Shown: one piece after another, positions 49,301 through 53,960 of the stretch | Layout: the number at the start of each line of letters is the position of its first letter | Numbering within the stretch: position 1 is the first letter of the stretch | Program-made: the position numbers and the translations under genes | NCBI GenBank assembly: GCA_033961575.1 | Contig: CM066727.1 | Span: 154,117,434 to 154,181,433, forward strand | Source: Aselliscus stoliczkanus | Lineage: Eukaryota; Chordata; Mammalia; Chiroptera; Hipposideridae | Length of the DNA stretch: 64,000 nt | Direction of reading: 5' to 3' | Notes under the pieces: generated by a model | What the model saw: only the letters and a program-made list of their open reading frames with translations | Databases searched by the model: none | Told to the model about the DNA's origin: nothing

Positions 49301-50987
49301 TGCCCTCAAAAAAAAAAAAAAATGGGAAAAGGGAGTTTGAGAAGAGGAAGTGGGAAAGGAAAACTGAAACTGGTTCTCAGGCAGTTTTGGAAAGAGTAGA
49401 TAATGGAAGTTGGAGAACCATAAGTCAATTCTTGCATATGGGCCTGTTATTGTCTGTGTACCCCTTGGAAAGTCTTGGGGTTAACACAGGAAAATGCATA
49501 TTCCAATTTTAAGATCATTGTTTTACACCACTTGCTTTTAAAACTTAAAAAACAAAACTGGGACCAGCCGAGTGGCGCATTCATTAAGAGCTGGTTTTGG
49601 GATGCCAGCGGCCCCAGTTCGGATCCCACATATGAGGGCCAGTGACACTGCCCTCTACAGCTAACAACAGCTCCACGTGGAGCTGGGCTGTGCAAGCCGT
49701 GGTGACGGTGTCGGCTGCAGCCCCTGCTGCAGTGGGCTGCCATAGGCTACAGTGAGTGGCCGGCAGCCAGCGTGAGCTGCCAAGAGCTGCAGTGAGCCAC
49801 CATCCAGAGGCTGGTGACCGATCTGCCTCGTCCGGGAAGAGCGCAGTGATGATACCAACATGGGCCAGTGAAGCAACATCTCCGCAACTAGACTGAAGAA
49901 CAAAAAGACAGCAACTTGTCTGTTCCCCTTCCCCGATTCCCCAATGCTGTTCTCCTCCCCCGATTTCCCAATTAAAAAAAAAAAAGATTTTATTGGGGAT
50001 AGTCTAGTTGCGGAGGATGTTGCTTCACTGGCCCATGTTGGTATCATCATTGCACTCTTCCCGAATGAGGCAGATCGGTCGCCGGCCTCTGGACAGTAGC
50101 TCACTGTGGCTATTGGCAGCTCACGCTGGCTGCTGGCCACTCACTGTAGCCTATGGCAGCCCACTGCAGCAGGGGCTGCAGCCTACACCGTCGCTGGGGC
50201 TCGCAGCCCAGCTCCAGGTGGAGCTGTTGTTAGCTATAGAAGGCAGTGTCACTGGCCCTCATACGTGGGATCCGAACCGGGGCCGCTGGAATCCCAAAAC
50301 CAGCTCTTAACCAATGCGCCACTCAGCCGGCCCCCCAATAAAATCTTTTAAAAAGACAAAAAACAAAACGGGAGAAAACAAAACAAAGGATTATTTTTCA
50401 CGTAAATCGAATGCAATAAAAAGCCACATAAGAAATAGAATTATAACAAGCCAAAGTTTTTAATAATGAAATTTTCTTGCTTTTTTTTTTTTTTTTTTTA
50501 GATGATACAGAACTTTCAGGAAGAAGCCTGTTTTATTCTGGACACAATGAAAGGTAATAAAATAGTAAGACAAATACCTTTCTCTGGAGTTTAAGAGCTT
50601 TTCTCATATTTCTTTGAGTAGAGAGACCAAGTTTCAACCACCATATTTGAGGGAAAGTGACAGTGTTAGAGGTTGTTCCTTTGTATGAATTGGCTTCCTG
50701 CCATTATCAGAATAAACAGAGACTAACTGATGACTCTGCCATTCTGTTCCACCTTCTGTGGACAACTGAGGAAAATTGAGGCATGTTGTCTTATAATGCA
50801 CATTCATGATGAGTATTTCTGTGATAATAAGGATGCTGCCATTTACTCTGTTTTGGTTTTTTTTTCCTTTCTCAGAAGAACTTGAACATATTTTTCTCCT
50901 CATACCCTATTTCAGAGTGACTAAAGATTATTCTCTCTCTTTTTTACAGCAGAAACCAGCGATAGCTATCATATTATACTGAAGTAG
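3915..50987 (+). CDS. TFCP2: TFCP2 (LSF/CP2) transcription factor, 15 coding exons
   Basis: Grainyhead/CP2-family sequence-specific DNA-binding factor acting in the nucleus as dimer or tetramer (family knowledge). Join: 3915-4036, 32119-32270, 34066-34142, 35438-35543, 38646-38752, 39920-40072, 40911-41021, 41346-41434, 43094-43142, 43521-43614, 44491-44581, 46459-46583, 47126-47268, 50502-50553, 50950-50987. The sum is 1509 nt, or 502 codons plus TAG, the length I recall for human TFCP2. All introns are GT/AG. Layout: acidic N-terminus, CP2 DNA-binding domain about residues 60-280, Ser/Pro-rich linker, SAM-like domain about 325-385, a 10-glutamine run, and a C-terminal oligomerisation region ending IILK. 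Known phospho-sites S291, S309 and T329 fall on SP/TP motifs, and Q234/K236, important for DNA binding, are present. No frameshift or stop was seen. The paralogue UBP1 is less likely because the match to remembered TFCP2 is nearly complete. Confidence 0.97.
4037..6094. other. Proximal intron 1 of TFCP2, mostly unique
   Basis: No gene or young repeat. Holds a 23-bp tandem duplication at 5352-5396 and a G-run near 4107. Confidence 0.6.
5352..5396. repeat. 23-bp tandem duplication
   Basis: attgtcaacaaacatttgtt plus 'aac' occurs twice in a row, the second copy diverging only in its last bases. Confidence 0.8.
6095..6440 (+). mobile_element. L1M 3' end
   Basis: Typical old L1 3' UTR phrases: gaaagaagccagtcacaaa, attgtatactttaaatgggtg. 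Confidence 0.7.
6487..6671 (+). mobile_element. Older tRNA-derived SINE (bat VES-like)
   Basis: tRNA-like A and B boxes (tagctcagttggttagag, ggttcaatcc), then 'cactgtgagctgtgccctcc' and an A-rich tail. Confidence 0.75.
6680..7440 (-). mobile_element. L1M fragments
   Basis: Reverse L1 3' UTR (gttgaggtggaattcac) followed by reverse ORF2 reverse-transcriptase sequence near 7255-7400. Confidence 0.7.
7490..7990 (-). mobile_element. L1M 3' fragment, interrupted
   Basis: Reverse L1 (ccattgtagctatttttaaat, gcaaccattaccac). Split by the SINE-B piece at about 7719-7855. Confidence 0.7.
7719..7855 (-). mobile_element. SINE-B, truncated, inside L1M
   Basis: Only the tail half of form B, from poly(T)AAGATTTTATTGGGG to about 140 bp. 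Imperfect flanking repeat around 'tatgaattt'. Confidence 0.85.
8040..8930. mobile_element. Ancient L1M-like repeat
   Basis: Phrases such as 'gatactctgagactatgtac' and 'gatgattcttgccctaatca' match an old L1 3' region as I remember it. Interrupted by a SINE-A. Confidence 0.5.
8781..8898 (+). mobile_element. SINE-A (type copy)
   Basis: About 105 bp: tRNA-like head with A-box region GGCCGAGTGGC, anticodon-like hairpin CTGGC-7 nt-GCCAG and B-box-like GGTTCGG, then TGAGGGCCAGTGACACTGCC, CTC and poly(A). A 19-bp TSD with one mismatch (8762-8780 and 8899-8917). Confidence 0.92.
8935..9110. mobile_element. L2-like fragment
   Basis: 'agatcagatcatgttactt' and 'tttcactttgaataaaagcc' resemble the conserved L2 region. 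Confidence 0.5.
9382..9820 (-). mobile_element. SINE-B (type copy), full length
   Basis: Form B shares the head and the GAGGGCCAGTGACACTGCCC segment of form A, then continues about 300 bp with internal 'GGCTGCC...CTCAC' repeats and ends CCCCAATAAAATCTT plus poly(A). Here it is reversed, after (TTTA)n. No clear TSD. Confidence 0.93.
10490..11730 (-). mobile_element. Old L1, interrupted by SINE-C
   Basis: Reverse L1 phrases (attgtggtttttattttcat, ggatactcaccttttgtcag) continue after the SINE at 11549-11730. Confidence 0.7.
11021..11534 (-). mobile_element. SINE-C (type copy), composite
   Basis: Form C has a tRNA-like head (reversed here as taaccaactgagccacttgg), a second related unit near its centre and a tail like form B. 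Imperfect TSD cacaaaatgtattt / cacaaaacttattt. Confidence 0.85.
11825..12270 (-). mobile_element. SINE-B
   Basis: Full length. TSD AATGCTA(A/G)CTATTC on both sides. Confidence 0.93.
12640..12930 (+). mobile_element. L1 3' end
   Basis: 'cactgtacacctgaagctg' and 'gttgtacacctgaaattaat' with an A-rich end. Confidence 0.65.
12931..13590. other. Intron 1 sequence, nothing recognised
   Basis: No coding, RNA or young repeat signal seen. Confidence 0.5.
13604..14188 (+). mobile_element. SINE-B carrying a nested SINE-D
   Basis: Host copy flanked by AAAGAATAGA. Its head is split at 13642 by form D, and the body resumes at 13784 and ends in CCCCAATAAAATATT plus poly(A). Confidence 0.9.
13643..13771 (+). 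mobile_element. SINE-D nested in SINE-B
   Basis: Form D has a head with GGCTCAGTTGGTTAAGAGC, then 'caacaggtggcaggatggctc', AGCT and poly(A). The TSD AGTTGGCTTGGG (13631-13642 and 13772-13783) is host SINE sequence. Confidence 0.92.
14189..14523. other. Intron 1 sequence, nothing recognised
   Basis: Includes a short GGAGGA run near 14236; otherwise plain. Confidence 0.5.
14540..16611 (-). mobile_element. 5'-truncated L1 with 16-bp TSD
   Basis: Reverse L1: 3' UTR from 14540, then ORF2 C-terminal coding remnants at 15413-15117, 15632-15429 and 16503-16258 on the minus strand. Frames are broken. TSD AAGACTCAGATTTTCT at 14524-14539 and 16612-16627. It is split by a SINE-B. Cannot encode a working ORF2. 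Confidence 0.92.
15844..16284 (-). mobile_element. SINE-B inside the L1
   Basis: TSD TCCATTTTTTCTTTT at 15829-15843 and 16285-16299, made of L1 sequence, so it is younger than the L1. Confidence 0.93.
16642..16763 (-). mobile_element. SINE-A
   Basis: Reversed short form with ATT-rich tail. TSD GGCATATTAT. Confidence 0.88.
16785..17060. mobile_element. L2 fragment
   Basis: L2-like 'tatttattgaatctactatg' with 'gagtttgcattcttatggg'. Diverged. Confidence 0.55.
17398..17720 (+). mobile_element. MIR split by SINE-D
   Basis: 'tagctgtgtaaccttgggca' before and 'cctcagtttcttcaactgg' after the SINE. Confidence 0.8.
17468..17625 (+). mobile_element. SINE-D in MIR
   Basis: Short form ending in AAATAAATAAAT. 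TSD CAAATTACTTGA(A/G)CCTC at 17451-17467 and 17626-17642. Confidence 0.92.
18000..18475 (+). mobile_element. L1 3' end
   Basis: 'aacaaactgatggttgctag', 'acacctgaaactaatataaa' and 'gtatacctgaaactaataac' are L1 3' UTR phrases; they recur, so there may be two copies or a duplicated UTR. Confidence 0.65.
18476..19456. other. Intron 1 sequence, unique
   Basis: No gene or repeat recognised. Confidence 0.5.
19470..19947 (-). mobile_element. SINE-C
   Basis: Full composite form. Exact 13-bp TSD TGAATAAACTTTT. Confidence 0.92.
20075..20523 (-). mobile_element. SINE-B
   Basis: Full length. TSD TTTTTAGTAACT on both sides. Confidence 0.93.
20536..21967. other. Intron 1 sequence, unique
   Basis: No gene or repeat recognised. 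Confidence 0.5.
21981..22009 (-). mobile_element. 29-bp SINE head fragment with TSD
   Basis: Only the tRNA-like 5' end of a VES/C-type SINE (reverse of GGGCGGCCGGTTAGCTC...), with no body or A tail. Flanked by AATATCCCTGTTC (21968-21980) and AATATCCTTGTTC (22010-22022). Confidence 0.8.
22611..22735 (+). mobile_element. SINE-A
   Basis: Full short form with a (TAAA)n-type tail. Short TSD around GTAGTGTTA. Confidence 0.88.
22748..23382 (+). mobile_element. SINE-C carrying a nested SINE-A
   Basis: Composite form whose central tRNA-like unit is split at about 23015; the remainder runs to CCCCAATAAAATCTTC plus poly(A). Confidence 0.88.
23016..23132 (-). mobile_element. SINE-A nested in SINE-C
   Basis: Poly(T), GAGGGCAGTGTCACTGGCCC, then the reversed head ending CGGCCGGCCC. 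TSD is imperfect. Confidence 0.9.
23544..23935 (+). mobile_element. SINE-B
   Basis: Sense copy with TSD TTATTCTAAG. Tail CTAATAAAATCTT. Confidence 0.92.
24030..24620. mobile_element. Possible ancient interspersed repeat
   Basis: 'ccacccctaaaatgtagtgg' then 'cttgaaacaacgacag' is a phrase of an old mammalian LTR/MER-class repeat. I cannot name the family safely. Confidence 0.4.
24869..25317 (+). mobile_element. SINE-B
   Basis: Sense copy with TSD AAAAATTAGTAAGAACT at 24852-24868 and after the poly(A). Confidence 0.93.
25451..25890 (+). mobile_element. SINE-B
   Basis: Sense copy abutting the next one. A reverse frame of 145 codons crosses it, but it is SINE sequence. Confidence 0.9.
25897..26320 (+). 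mobile_element. SINE-B, diverged
   Basis: Sense copy with 'ctctgagcatcagggccccgg' replacing the usual stem end, like the 13.6- and 48.2-kb copies, so a subtype of B. Confidence 0.88.
26321..27338. other. Intron 1 sequence, unique
   Basis: AT-rich with no gene or repeat recognised. Confidence 0.5.
27351..27753 (-). mobile_element. SINE-B
   Basis: TSD CTAACAAGACTT at 27339-27350 and 27754-27765. Confidence 0.92.
27766..28763. other. Intron 1 sequence
   Basis: AT-rich; possibly old repeat remnants, none named. Confidence 0.4.
28781..29219 (-). mobile_element. SINE-B
   Basis: Exact 17-bp TSD TGTATTTTCTTATTTCT. Confidence 0.94.
29368..29484 (-). mobile_element. SINE-A
   Basis: Exact 16-bp TSD CACTTCCTCTTTTCTG. 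Confidence 0.94.
29501..31015. other. Intron 1 sequence, unique
   Basis: No gene or repeat recognised. Confidence 0.5.
31030..31130 (-). mobile_element. SINE-A upstream of exon 2
   Basis: TSD TAGAATCAATTTTT on both sides. Confidence 0.93.
31420..31755. mobile_element. Tigger-type DNA transposon remnant
   Basis: 'aattgtttatttccggaatt', 'gggtggctgaaaccgtg' and 'gggtaaaggaggactg' match the end region of Tigger1/MER2-type elements as I remember them. Confidence 0.6.
32119..32270 (+). CDS. TFCP2: TFCP2 coding exon 2
   Basis: Follows a run of 16 T and AG. It completes the split Ser codon and reads [13 protein letters not shown] through TLTYLNQ. The donor is GTTAGA. At 152 nt it is not a multiple of three, so skipping would shift the frame. 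Confidence 0.96.
32541..32860 (+). mobile_element. MIR split by SINE-A
   Basis: 'gtgtggccttgtacaagttg', 'cagtttccttatctataaaa' and, after the SINE, the 'actcagcactgcgcctaa' end. Confidence 0.8.
32680..32795 (+). mobile_element. SINE-A in MIR, downstream of exon 2
   Basis: TSD AAAACACTCAG; tail contains (CAA)n. Confidence 0.93.
33085..33320 (-). mobile_element. MIR
   Basis: 'cccattttacagatgaggca', 'actgaggcaaagattaag' and 'aaggtcacacaatgg'. Confidence 0.85.
33321..34065. other. Intron 2, GC-richer unique stretch
   Basis: About 700 bp next to exon 3, C-rich around 33600-33900, with acceptor- and donor-like sequence. No known exon or repeat recognised. Confidence 0.45.
34066..34142 (+). CDS. 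TFCP2: TFCP2 coding exon 3
   Basis: Acceptor TTCTAG, donor GTAAAA. Encodes [20 protein letters not shown] through LVK, the start of the CP2 DNA-binding domain. Confidence 0.96.
34495..34891 (+). mobile_element. SINE-C
   Basis: Sense copy in intron 3. Tail reads CAGTAAAATCTT, so the AATAAA is mutated. TSD AATAGTGG(G)TTTT. Confidence 0.9.
34892..35437. other. Intron 3 sequence
   Basis: Nothing recognised. Confidence 0.5.
35438..35543 (+). CDS. TFCP2: TFCP2 coding exon 4
   Basis: Acceptor CTTTTAG, donor GTGAGT. Encodes [17 protein letters not shown] through GDRILDI, in the CP2 DNA-binding domain. Confidence 0.96.
35832..35948 (-). mobile_element. SINE-A in L1
   Basis: TSD CATTTTAATC on both sides. 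Confidence 0.92.
36411..36617. repeat. Pyrimidine tract (TTTTC)n, (TTCC)n, (TC)n, (TTTC)n
   Basis: About 200 bp of almost pure C/T on the + strand inside the L1, in intron 4. The long frames reading only Phe/Ser/Leu or Lys/Arg/Glu here are not genes. Confidence 0.95.
37554..37672 (-). mobile_element. SINE-A
   Basis: Reversed, after (TA)n; TSD CAGAGTAGAAT. Near its head, 'caaaccaccagctcccaacc' suggests a small internal duplication. Confidence 0.88.
37684..38645. other. Distal intron 4, unique
   Basis: No gene or repeat recognised. Confidence 0.5.
38646..38752 (+). CDS. TFCP2: TFCP2 coding exon 5
   Basis: Acceptor TTCTCAG, donor GTAAGG. Encodes [19 protein letters not shown] through TSVFIQ. 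The Asn in NPNQ is Thr in the human protein as I remember it, so this may be a lineage change. Confidence 0.96.
38930..39200 (-). mobile_element. Old L1 fragment
   Basis: 'ctgcataatattttattcca' and 'tttgggtagattccttaaa' read as diverged reverse L1. Confidence 0.5.
38979..39042. repeat. Exact 32-bp tandem duplication
   Basis: Two identical 32-bp units, 38979-39010 and 39011-39042, starting tgcataatattttattcc and ending gtaacataac. Intron 5. Confidence 0.95.
39231..39353 (-). mobile_element. SINE-A
   Basis: (TTTG)n tail. TSD GAGATAGTC(A/G)TGTGTTA. Confidence 0.93.
39390..39500 (-). mobile_element. MIR fragment
   Basis: 'caataatcctatggagtag' and 'cttgaggcttaaagaag'. Confidence 0.55.
39920..40072 (+). 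CDS. TFCP2: TFCP2 coding exon 6 (LSF-ID cassette)
   Basis: Encodes residues 189-239, [15 protein letters not shown] through SCQIKVFK. At 153 nt with phase 0 on both sides it can be skipped in frame. Its boundaries match the segment missing from the known LSF-ID isoform. It contains Q234 and K236. Confidence 0.97.
40420..40870 (-). mobile_element. Old L1 fragment
   Basis: 'agaggtaaccactgttaga', 'agatctttccatgtccatag'. Lies just upstream of exon 7. Confidence 0.6.
40911..41021 (+). CDS. TFCP2: TFCP2 coding exon 7
   Basis: Acceptor CATTTCAG, donor GTAAAA. Encodes a strongly basic stretch starting [18 protein letters not shown] and ending TILTE. 111 nt, phase 0. Confidence 0.96.
41090..41185 (+). 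mobile_element. L1 3' tail fragment
   Basis: 'acctaaaactaatacaata' then 'tctcaattaaaaataaa'. Confidence 0.5.
41346..41434 (+). CDS. TFCP2: TFCP2 coding exon 8
   Basis: Acceptor TTTTTAG, donor GTAAGT. Encodes [18 protein letters not shown] through SLGEG. It holds S291 in the SPSP motif, the known ERK site. Confidence 0.96.
41435..42630. other. Intron 8, unique
   Basis: AT-rich; no gene or repeat recognised. Confidence 0.5.
42648..42774 (-). mobile_element. SINE-A
   Basis: TSD CT(A/G)TTAAATTTATTTTA, 17 bp. Confidence 0.93.
43094..43142 (+). CDS. TFCP2: TFCP2 coding exon 9
   Basis: A 49-nt exon with acceptor TTTTTTAG and donor GTAAGT. Encodes [16 protein letters not shown], including S309 (SP, known CDK site). 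Confidence 0.95.
43220..43370. mobile_element. L2-like fragment
   Basis: 'aggaacttacagtctagtg' is a common L2 phrase. Confidence 0.45.
43521..43614 (+). CDS. TFCP2: TFCP2 coding exon 10
   Basis: Acceptor TGTTTCAG, donor GTTAAC. Encodes [20 protein letters not shown] through NFS, the start of the SAM-like domain, with T329 in TPQ. A (TG)n run begins about 80 bp past the donor. Confidence 0.96.
43695..43745. repeat. (TG)n microsatellite
   Basis: About 25 uninterrupted TG units in intron 10, 81 bp after the exon 10 donor. Confidence 0.98.
44010..44440. mobile_element. L2-like fragment
   Basis: 'tgtaccaggtatggtagga', 'ggtcatggagagccttatat', both L2-like. Confidence 0.55.
44491..44581 (+). CDS. 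TFCP2: TFCP2 coding exon 11
   Basis: Acceptor TTATTTCAG, donor GTATGT. Encodes [17 protein letters not shown] through NALKG, the rest of the SAM-like domain. It is 91 nt, so skipping shifts the frame. Confidence 0.96.
44760..45145. mobile_element. L2 fragment
   Basis: 'agtgagcaaaacagggaacc', 'atggagtttactttctattg' and 'gacctttctgaagagggga' are L2 phrases. Confidence 0.65.
45411..45545 (-). mobile_element. SINE-A
   Basis: Reversed short form; weak TSD GA(C/T)CTTTT. Confidence 0.88.
45785..46092. mobile_element. Tigger/MER44-like non-autonomous DNA transposon
   Basis: 308 bp with terminal inverted repeats beginning CAGATG and ending CATCTG, bounded by TA on both sides. Contains 'ggctaagctgtgatgttcag' and 'gtaagtcgagtaacatctg', typical of this group. 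Confidence 0.8.
46269..46312. repeat. (AC)n microsatellite
   Basis: About 22 AC units in intron 11, 146 bp upstream of exon 12. Confidence 0.98.
46459..46583 (+). CDS. TFCP2: TFCP2 coding exon 12, with poly-Gln
   Basis: Acceptor CTCCTTAG, donor GTAGGT. Encodes [19 protein letters not shown], then ten Gln codons (two CAG, one CAA, seven CAG), then [12 protein letters not shown]. Confidence 0.96.
46629..46770 (+). mobile_element. SINE-D just after exon 12
   Basis: Starts 45 bp after the exon 12 donor. Short form ending AGCT plus poly(A). Confidence 0.9.
46815..47040 (-). mobile_element. MIR upstream of exon 13
   Basis: 'taactaacatttattgcgtt', 'aacatgaggcttagggatg', 'ggtcacacactggcaaatgg'. 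Confidence 0.85.
47126..47268 (+). CDS. TFCP2: TFCP2 coding exon 13
   Basis: Acceptor CTTTTGCAG, donor GTAGGT. Encodes [19 protein letters not shown] through HVLISDE, in the C-terminal oligomerisation region. Confidence 0.96.
47645..47751 (-). mobile_element. SINE-A
   Basis: TSD TTAACAGCATTTTT. Confidence 0.93.
47903..48014 (+). mobile_element. SINE-A
   Basis: Exact 17-bp TSD AAACAAAAATTCGTTTC. Confidence 0.94.
48177..48623 (+). mobile_element. SINE-B
   Basis: Exact 17-bp TSD AAGAAAAAAATGTATTA. Tail has AATAAAAGCTC. Confidence 0.94.
48871..48981 (-). mobile_element. SINE-A
   Basis: Reversed short form; TSD not clear. Confidence 0.88.
49229..49324 (+). mobile_element. SINE-A, 5'-truncated
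   Basis: Lacks the first about 18 bp of the head. TSD GGAAAAGGGAG on both sides shows it inserted that way. Confidence 0.92.
49559..50357 (+). mobile_element. SINE-B carrying an inverted SINE-B
   Basis: Outer sense copy flanked by AAAAAACAAAAC (49547-49558 and 50358-50369). Its last bases (CCCAATAAAATCTTTT) follow the nested copy. Confidence 0.9.
49977..50333 (-). mobile_element. SINE-B nested in inverse orientation
   Basis: Begins GATTTTATTGGGG, lacks about 80 bp after that, then 'agtctagttgcggagg' to the reversed head. It sits in the outer copy's CCCAAT|AAAATC. Confidence 0.9.
50502..50553 (+). CDS. TFCP2: TFCP2 coding exon 14
   Basis: Preceded by a run of about 20 T and AG; donor GTAATA. 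Encodes [17 protein letters not shown]. Confidence 0.95.
50950..50987 (+). CDS. TFCP2: TFCP2 coding exon 15, end of frame
   Basis: Acceptor TTTTACAG. Encodes [12 protein letters not shown] and the stop TAG. Human is AETND by memory, so N to S here. The exon continues as 3' UTR. Confidence 0.95.
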
Positions 50988-51499
50988 GTGTGAGGCATTC
51001 CATGCTCAGTGGCTGCTGCTTCCTTCATCTCTTGGAAACTCCCCACTTGAAGGGGTCGTAAATGGAGATTTGAAGGTCTGCAGGAACCCTACCCAAGGGA
51101 GTCCAGGCCTTGGAGACAGAACCCCAGCCATCTGCCTTGGCCCAAGCTCTTGTGGAACTCACAGATTACTGCCCAACATGCATATCTGCAGCTATCTCTT
51201 AGTTAAAATTTCTGGACCCTATTGTTGAATATCAATAGAAACTCCACATCATTCGGGGTATATGTAGGGCATAATGATGACGAGAATTGTGTGATGTTTA
51301 ATGGAAAGATGTTAAATTTTATGATATGGAGCTGTGTAATTTTTTTCTAATATAAAAGTGAACATCTATATTCATAAGACTAGATCCTCAATCCCTTTTG
51401 CATCAAACATACTGGCTTACCTACAATTGGCCTCTGAAAACTTCTTCAAGAGGAGAAAGACAGATAAAATAGAATTTTTCATTGGTTCCCCTGTAATTC

Positions 51500-51760
51500 T
51501 GTGACTAACAGTAATTTTAGCTAACATTTATGGAGCATTTATTTGTGCCAGGCAGTTCGATAAATTCCTTAAATGGATTATCTTGTTTAAATCCTCTTAA
51601 TAATCTTATATGCAGTAGGTGATAATGATCCCTAATTGAAGAGGAAATGGAAACCTGTAGTAAAGTAGCTTGCTAAGTAACAGGCAGCTAGCAGGTAGTG
51701 ATGCTGAAATCCAAACCCAGGCAGCCTGACTCTTAATCGCCATCCGTTACTGCCACCCTT
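51500..51760 (-). mobile_element. MIR in TFCP2 3' UTR
   Basis: 'agctaacatttatggagc', 'cattgaag'-like core and 'aaacccaggcagcctgactc'. Confidence 0.85.
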
Positions 51761-52031
51761 ACAGTACTCTGTGCTTGCCGACATTTTTTTACTGTGACTC
51801 CTCTGGTGAATAGGACATAACAATGAGTGAGAGCTGAGTAATCAACCACTGAAAGGGACAAACCACACCTAAATAATGATGCACAAATCAAGCCGACAAA
51901 AAGTGAAAACATAGATGCTCTGCAAGCATCATCAATCATCATACCACAGAATTTGAGGTGGTGAAAACTAGGGATTTTCTGTAACTCCCAAAATTCACTG
52001 TTCTTGAATGACCTTCTCAAACTCTTTTTCT

Positions 52032-52473
52032 TTTTTTTTTTTTTTTTCCTTTTTTTTTAAAGATTTTATTGGGGAATTGGCGGAGGGGAACAGCGTTGGG
52101 GAATCGGGGAAGGGGAACAGACAAGTTGCTGTCTTTTTTTTTTGTTCTTCAGTTTAGTTGCGGAGGATGTTGCTTCACTGTTGGTATCGTCATTGCGCTC
52201 TTCCCGGATGAGGCAGATCAGTCGCTGGCCTCTGGATGTCGCTCACTGCGGCTATTGGCAGCTCACTCTTGGCTGCCAGCCGCTCACGCTGGCTGCGGGC
52301 CACTCACTATAGCCTATGGCAGCCCACACCATCACCGGGGCTCGCACAGCCCAGCTCCAGGTGGAGCTGTTGTTAGCTGTAGAGGGCAGTGTCACTGGCT
52401 CTCATGTGGGATCCGAACCGGGGCCGCTGGCATCCCAAAACCAGCGCTTAACCAATGCGCCACTCGGCCGGCC
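52032..52473 (-). mobile_element. SINE-B in TFCP2 3' UTR
   Basis: Exact 16-bp TSD CTCAAACTCTTTTTCT at 52016-52031 and 52474-52489. Antisense to the gene. Confidence 0.94.
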
Positions 52474-52654
52474 CTCAAACTCTTTTTCTAATGAGATAGG
52501 CTAACCCCTGCTTTCTCTTTCCCCTCTCTGCATCTGCTCTTGGTATAGGAAGTTCTTTTACTCATGAAGTGTTCATTTATTTAAGCTTTACAAAATTCAT
52601 TCCGACCCCATTCACATTCTTACTATATATTTTTGTTCTTCCTTCAAAGAATGA

Positions 52655-52816
52655 TAGTGTGTGTGTGTGTGTGTATACATACATGTGTAAGACTATGGGT
52701 CTTTTTTTCTCACATGTAAAGTTTTATCCAGAAATCCCTTTACACATTATGTTGAGGTGCAAAAAGATAATGTTCAAAGATAATGTATTTGATTTGGATC
52801 TGTGTGTGTGTGTGTT
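52655..52816. repeat. Short (TG)n runs
   Basis: Two short TG runs near 52657 and 52802. Confidence 0.85.
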
Positions 52817-52866
52817 TTTAAAGCATTTGATAAAGTTTAAATGTTTTTATACAGAGATTTTTGTTC

Positions 52867-52872
52867 ATTAAA
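52867..52872 (+). terminator. TFCP2: Candidate TFCP2 poly(A) signal ATTAAA
   Basis: Common variant hexamer about 1.9 kb after the stop, with T/GT-rich sequence downstream. Chosen by position only; not proven. Confidence 0.4.
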
Positions 52873-52899
52873 ATCAACCTGCAACATGGTCTGATTTCT

Positions 52900-53510
52900 T
52901 TGCGTTGGAAACAAATTGAAGACTTTGGAACTAGAAAATTAAGTCAAATAACTTGTTTAAAATTAACCTGGATAACTTGACATATTAAGCCAAAATATTT
53001 TTTTAGTCAATGATTACCCGATGTCCCCATTTTAGGGGGACATTTCTAGTTATTATATTCCTAGGACTGGTTCTCATCTTCAGGGAAGTCCAGCTCTCCT
53101 TGACAGGATCCTTTCTTTTTTTTTTTCTCCTGTTCTATCTGAATGTTAGGCTGGGAGGGTTGGACTACATGATTTTTAAGGTTCCTTATAAATCTGAAAT
53201 TGTGACTTGTTTATTGCAAATTATACATAGAATTCTATTAATATATTTACTATAAATTTACACTTAATAATTTTTATTTGGAGTTAGGGTTTTTTTTTAG
53301 AGTAGTCTTCAAATTTATAGAAATGAATTTATACGAGTTTGTAATCACAGATCTTTAACCAGAAAATCTCTTAGGCTTTCTTTAGCTCTAAAAAATATTT
53401 ATAGTGCCAGTGCTATATAATTGGTAAGAATGGGTGCAGTGATAGAACATTGTGATTATTCAGCTTGCTTTAAAAATTGTATCTGTTCACTACTGATCTT
53501 TTTAATTAAA
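52900..53510. other. Intergenic sequence after TFCP2
   Basis: AT-rich; nothing recognised. Confidence 0.5.
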
Positions 53511-53960
53511 CAAAAATTTAAAACTAGCTTTTTCATTATGAAAGTAATACACAAAGTGATAAACAATAAGAGTATTACTATATCTACTTACCTCCTAGTG
53601 CAACTATATTAGAGGTAATCATTGCAAAAAAGTTTCCTCTCCCACATTTGTCTGTCTGTCTTGTCTCTCACTCGTTCACTCTCTCTCTCACACACACACA
53701 CACAGTGGGCTCATGTAACACTAATGATCTACAATTTGCTTTTTGTGTTTAACATATCTTGACCATCTTTCTATATTAGAATTTATAGTTCTACGTCATT
53801 TTTTAAGAACGGTCATTCCCTGTAAATGCCATTTATGTCTTCATTTGAACCTGTATCTTCATAACTTTTTGCATGTATCTCTAAGATATATTCCTAGAAG
53901 TAAAATTTGCTAGATTTTACCTTTTTAGCAATGTGACATTTGATATTTAAAATAGATGGT
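53511..53960 (-). mobile_element. Old L1 fragment
   Basis: 'gaaagtaatacacaaagtg', 'gaccatctttctatatt', with a CT/CA run near 53670-53704. Confidence 0.6.

Larger units (their letters stand above)
50988..52890 (+). other. TFCP2: TFCP2 3' UTR (end uncertain)
   Basis: Runs from the stop codon. It includes a MIR on the minus strand (about 51500-51760) and an antisense SINE-B (52032-52473). A possible polyadenylation signal ATTAAA lies at 52867-52872, followed by GT-rich sequence. Other ends are possible. Confidence 0.55.
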
